Shown: positions 61,977 to 64,000 of the stretch, in pieces
Numbering within the stretch: position 1 is the first letter of the stretch
Layout of the letters: every line of letters starts with the position of its first letter
Source: Nocardia xishanensis NBRC 101358
GTDB lineage: Bacteria; Actinomycetota; Actinomycetes; Mycobacteriales; Mycobacteriaceae
Assembly: GCF_001613365.1 (NCBI RefSeq)
Contig: NZ_BDCF01000005.1
Span: 150,754 to 214,753, forward strand
DNA length: 64,000 nucleotides
Direction: 5' to 3'
The notes under the pieces: generated by a model
What the model saw: the letters and a program-made list of their open reading frames with translations, nothing else
What the model was told of the DNA's origin: nothing
The model's database searches: none
Translations under genes and position numbers: made by a program

Positions 61977-62708
61977 TCAGCGGCCGAACACGCCGGTCAG
62001 TACCTCCGCGGCGAACCGGTTGACCGGCGTGACGACGTTGTCGTGCATCCAGCGCAGCGGGCGCACGACAATCGCGGCCCACACGGCGGCTGCCACGTGC
62101 AGCATCGGGCGAAGCAGGGTGCGATAGACGAAGCGGCACGGCATGACGACCAGTACCGCGACGAGCACGGTAGCCACCCGCCAGGCGTAGATCAGCACCG
62201 CGCGCAGCAGTCGCCACAGCGGATGCAGCACCCAGCGCCACAGTTGCACCAGCGGCCAGACCACGAACCACTTGCCGAACCAGTAGACGGCAGCGAGCAG
62301 CAGGCCGAGCAGCGGTTCCAGCACCGCGCGCCACAACCAGGCCAGCGCGGGCCGCAGCACGGTGCGCCAGAGCCAGCGCTCGACGGCCTGGCGCAGCGGT
62401 CGCAGGACGTAGTCGAGCAGCAGCGCGACGAACGGCGTCAGCACCAAGCCCCACAGCACGTGCTGGAGCACCCAGCCCCACAGAAAGTCCTTGACGAACA
62501 ACCAGATCGGGCGAATCACCCAAAACCAGACGAACCGGGCGACGGGCGCGAGCAGCCGGGTGACGAAGTACCAGAGTGCGGCGGCGAGCACGCGTCCGAG
62601 CAGACGCACGCCCTCCCAGATCAGGCGAACGGGGACGAGCACCACGATGGCGATGACCCGGGCGATCCAGGCCCCGAGACCCACCGGTTGGGAAGGTTGC
62701 GACGACAT
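61977..62708 (-). CDS. Trp-rich repeat membrane protein of unknown function
   Basis: The 243-residue protein contains about 22 Trp (9%) and almost no acidic residues. It is built of about a dozen hydrophobic/basic units, each starting near V-[LVI]-x-P (for example VLRPLRQAVERWLWRTV, VLRPALAWLWRAV, VLHPLWRLLRAVLIYAWRV, VVRPLRWMHDNVV) with spacing of about 13-21 residues. Trp and Arg alternate along the helices, so it may lie along or span the membrane. I do not recognise the family. The gene converges on the exporter gene (1 base between stops) and is divergent from the SDR gene. Confidence 0.7.
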   Translation of the reverse strand: MSSQPSQPVGLGAWIARVIAIVVLVPVRLIWEGVRLLGRVLAAALWYFVTRLLAPVARFVWFWVIRPIWLFVKDFLWGWVLQHVLWGLVLTPFVALLLDYVLRPLRQAVERWLWRTVLRPALAWLWRAVLEPLLGLLLAAVYWFGKWFVVWPLVQLWRWVLHPLWRLLRAVLIYAWRVATVLVAVLVVMPCRFVYRTLLRPMLHVAAAVWAAIVVRPLRWMHDNVVTPVNRFAAEVLTGVFGR

Positions 62709-62801
62709 CGTCGAATCCTCCCGCACCGGCGGCCCGCCGCGCCGCCGTGTTTCTACGCCGGGCACCGGGTAGAAACCCCCAGCGCGCCATACATTGGTGG
62801 G

Positions 62802-63677
62802 GTGTCCGAGACTCAGCCCACAACCGGGCGTCCGCTCGTCGAGCGAGTCGCCGCCAAGCTCCTGTACCCGACCTCGCGTCCCTCCGCGAAAGACCTGCAC
62901 GCCGCGGTATCCGGACGGAACGTGCTGGTGACCGGCGCGTCGCACGGGATAGGCAAGGCCAGCGCGCGCAAACTCGCCGCGGCGGGCGCGACCGTGTTGC
63001 TGGTCGCCCGGTCGGCGGGCGAGCTCGAGCGGCTGACCGCCGCGATCACCGCCGCGGGCGGCGTCGCCCACGCCTATCCGGCCGATATGACCGACATGGA
63101 GGCGGTGGACCGCCTCGCGAGCGAGCTGCTCGCCGCACACGGCCACATCGATATGCTGATCAACAACGCGGGCAAGTCGATTCGCCGCCCGATCGACGAA
63201 TCCTACGACCGCTTCCACGATTTCACCCGCACCATCGACGTGAACTATCTCGGTCCGGTTCGCCTGCTGCTGACCTTGCTGCCTGCCATGCGATCTCGCG
63301 GCAGCGGTCATATCGTCAACGTGTCCACCTGGGGCGTGCTCATGCCGCCCGCCCCGAGGTGGGCCGCCTACGGCGCGTCGAAGGCGGCCTTCGACGTATG
63401 GCTGCGCAGCGTCGCCACCGAGATCGCCGCCGACGGCGTGACCGCCACGTCGATCTACATGCCGCTCGTGCACACCAGGATGAGCGCGCCCACCGACTTC
63501 AGCCGGGTGCCCGGCCTCACCGTCGACGAGGCCTCCGACCTGGTCTGTCACGCCGTCACCGCCAAACCGGTCGAGATCGCCCCTTGGTGGGCGACGCCCA
63601 TCCAGGTATGGACCGGCCTCACCAGGAGCCGTGCCCAGCACTTCCTGGCCCGCGCCTTCCAGCGCGGCGCGGCCTGA
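62802..63677 (+). CDS. Short-chain dehydrogenase/reductase
   Basis: The 291-residue protein is a classical SDR: cofactor motif VLVTGASHGIGKASARKLAA, NNAG in MLINNAGKSIRRPI, and the active site with Ser in HIVNVSTWGV and YGASKAAF (Tyr-x3-Lys). A 40-residue N-terminal extension (VERVAAKLLYPTSRPSAKDL) and the long C-terminus resemble the mycobacterial SDRs that work on lipids. The GTG at 62802 follows GGTGGGG. The substrate is unknown. Confidence 0.9.
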   Translation: MSETQPTTGRPLVERVAAKLLYPTSRPSAKDLHAAVSGRNVLVTGASHGIGKASARKLAAAGATVLLVARSAGELERLTAAITAAGGVAHAYPADMTDMEAVDRLASELLAAHGHIDMLINNAGKSIRRPIDESYDRFHDFTRTIDVNYLGPVRLLLTLLPAMRSRGSGHIVNVSTWGVLMPPAPRWAAYGASKAAFDVWLRSVATEIAADGVTATSIYMPLVHTRMSAPTDFSRVPGLTVDEASDLVCHAVTAKPVEIAPWWATPIQVWTGLTRSRAQHFLARAFQRGAA

Positions 63678-63757
63678 CGCGAGGCCGGCCGTAGCCGGCC
63701 GGTCGGAAATCCCGCGCACAGCGGGAGGGAAAGCGACCGTGCGCCTAGGATCGAGCG

Positions 63758-64000
63758 ATGCGGGAAACGGGTGCGACGAGTCCGGCGACGCTGTTCGCGC
63801 TGGCGGACTCGCGGCTGCCGATCGGCGGGCACGTGCACTCCGGCGGTGTCGAGGAGGCCGTCGCCTCGGGGCTGGTGCGCGATATCGCCTCTGTCGAGGC
63901 CTACCTGCGCCGCCGCGTGCGTACCTCGGGTCTGGTAGCGGCCTCGCTCGCCGCGGCCGTGTGCGCCGGGGAACTCGGCCCGCACCGCGCCGACGCCGAG
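63758..64000 (+). CDS. ureF: Urease accessory protein UreF, N-terminal part (cut by window end)
   Basis: The frame is open to the window end (81 residues). It starts TSPATLFALADSRLPIGGHV followed by HSGGVEEAVASGLV, the hallmark start of UreF (L-x-D-S-x-x-P-x-G-x-x-x-H-S-G-G). UreF works with UreG and UreD/H to deliver nickel into UreC. The ATG follows AGGA. It is on the same strand as ureABC but about 10.4 kb after ureC, so it must have its own promoter; none was clearly visible. Confidence 0.9.
   Translation, partial: MRETGATSPATLFALADSRLPIGGHVHSGGVEEAVASGLVRDIASVEAYLRRRVRTSGLVAASLAAAVCAGELGPHRADAE

Overview
The window is GC-rich DNA from a mycolic-acid-type actinomycete, most likely Nocardia or a close relative. 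Three observations support this. An MspA-type porin gene is present. A small operon encodes proteins resembling ESX (type VII secretion) associated proteins. Gene order from about 33.5 to 53.4 kb follows the Mycobacterium tuberculosis Rv1841c-Rv1850 order (two CNNM/CBS membrane proteins, guaB1, M56 peptidase, BlaI, thioesterase, ureABC), with extra genes inserted. No rRNA, tRNA, CRISPR array, insertion sequence or prophage is visible.

Region 1 (0-33.5 kb) is an accessory patchwork of short regulator-plus-enzyme modules. It opens with a TetR end, an acyl-CoA ligase and a divergent MHS transporter that share a repeated operator-like element. Next come a MerR-HEAT regulator with a HEAT partner, an LVIVD/DUF305 secreted pair, and a divergent pair of DUF2690 proteins, one secreted and one a membrane-anchored HTH protein. 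A Coq4-like protein and an amidase follow. After two decayed genes lies a translationally coupled pair of ketosynthase-III-like proteins, of which only the first keeps its catalytic residues. The region continues with a TetR/old-yellow-enzyme pair, a TetR/amine-oxidase pair, a DUF35 protein, a large LuxR-type ATPase regulator, a WYL/VOC pair, a membrane-anchored GNAT and an EthD/LysR pair. Gene remnants are frequent (GNAT tail, HTH regulator, serine hydrolase, flavin monooxygenase, XRE regulator).

Region 2 (33.5-53.4 kb) is the conserved backbone: CNNM proteins, guaB1, a DMT permease, a DEAD-box helicase, the BlaR/BlaI-like pair with its operator, and then ureABC preceded by a thioesterase. 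Inserted into it are an IdeR-box-controlled siderophore importer with a FhuF-like protein, a response-regulator/histidine-kinase fusion that looks like a deletion product, the MspA porin and an alpha-carbonic anhydrase next to urease.

Region 3 (53.4-64 kb) separates ureC from ureF by about 10.4 kb. It holds a two-domain VOC protein, the ESX-associated three-gene operon, an O-methyltransferase, a DEDDh exonuclease, a TetR gene, a TetR/oxidoreductase/multidrug-exporter module with clear palindromic operators, a Trp-rich repeat membrane protein and an SDR. UreF is cut by the window edge.

All family assignments come from reading motifs by eye; no database search was run.
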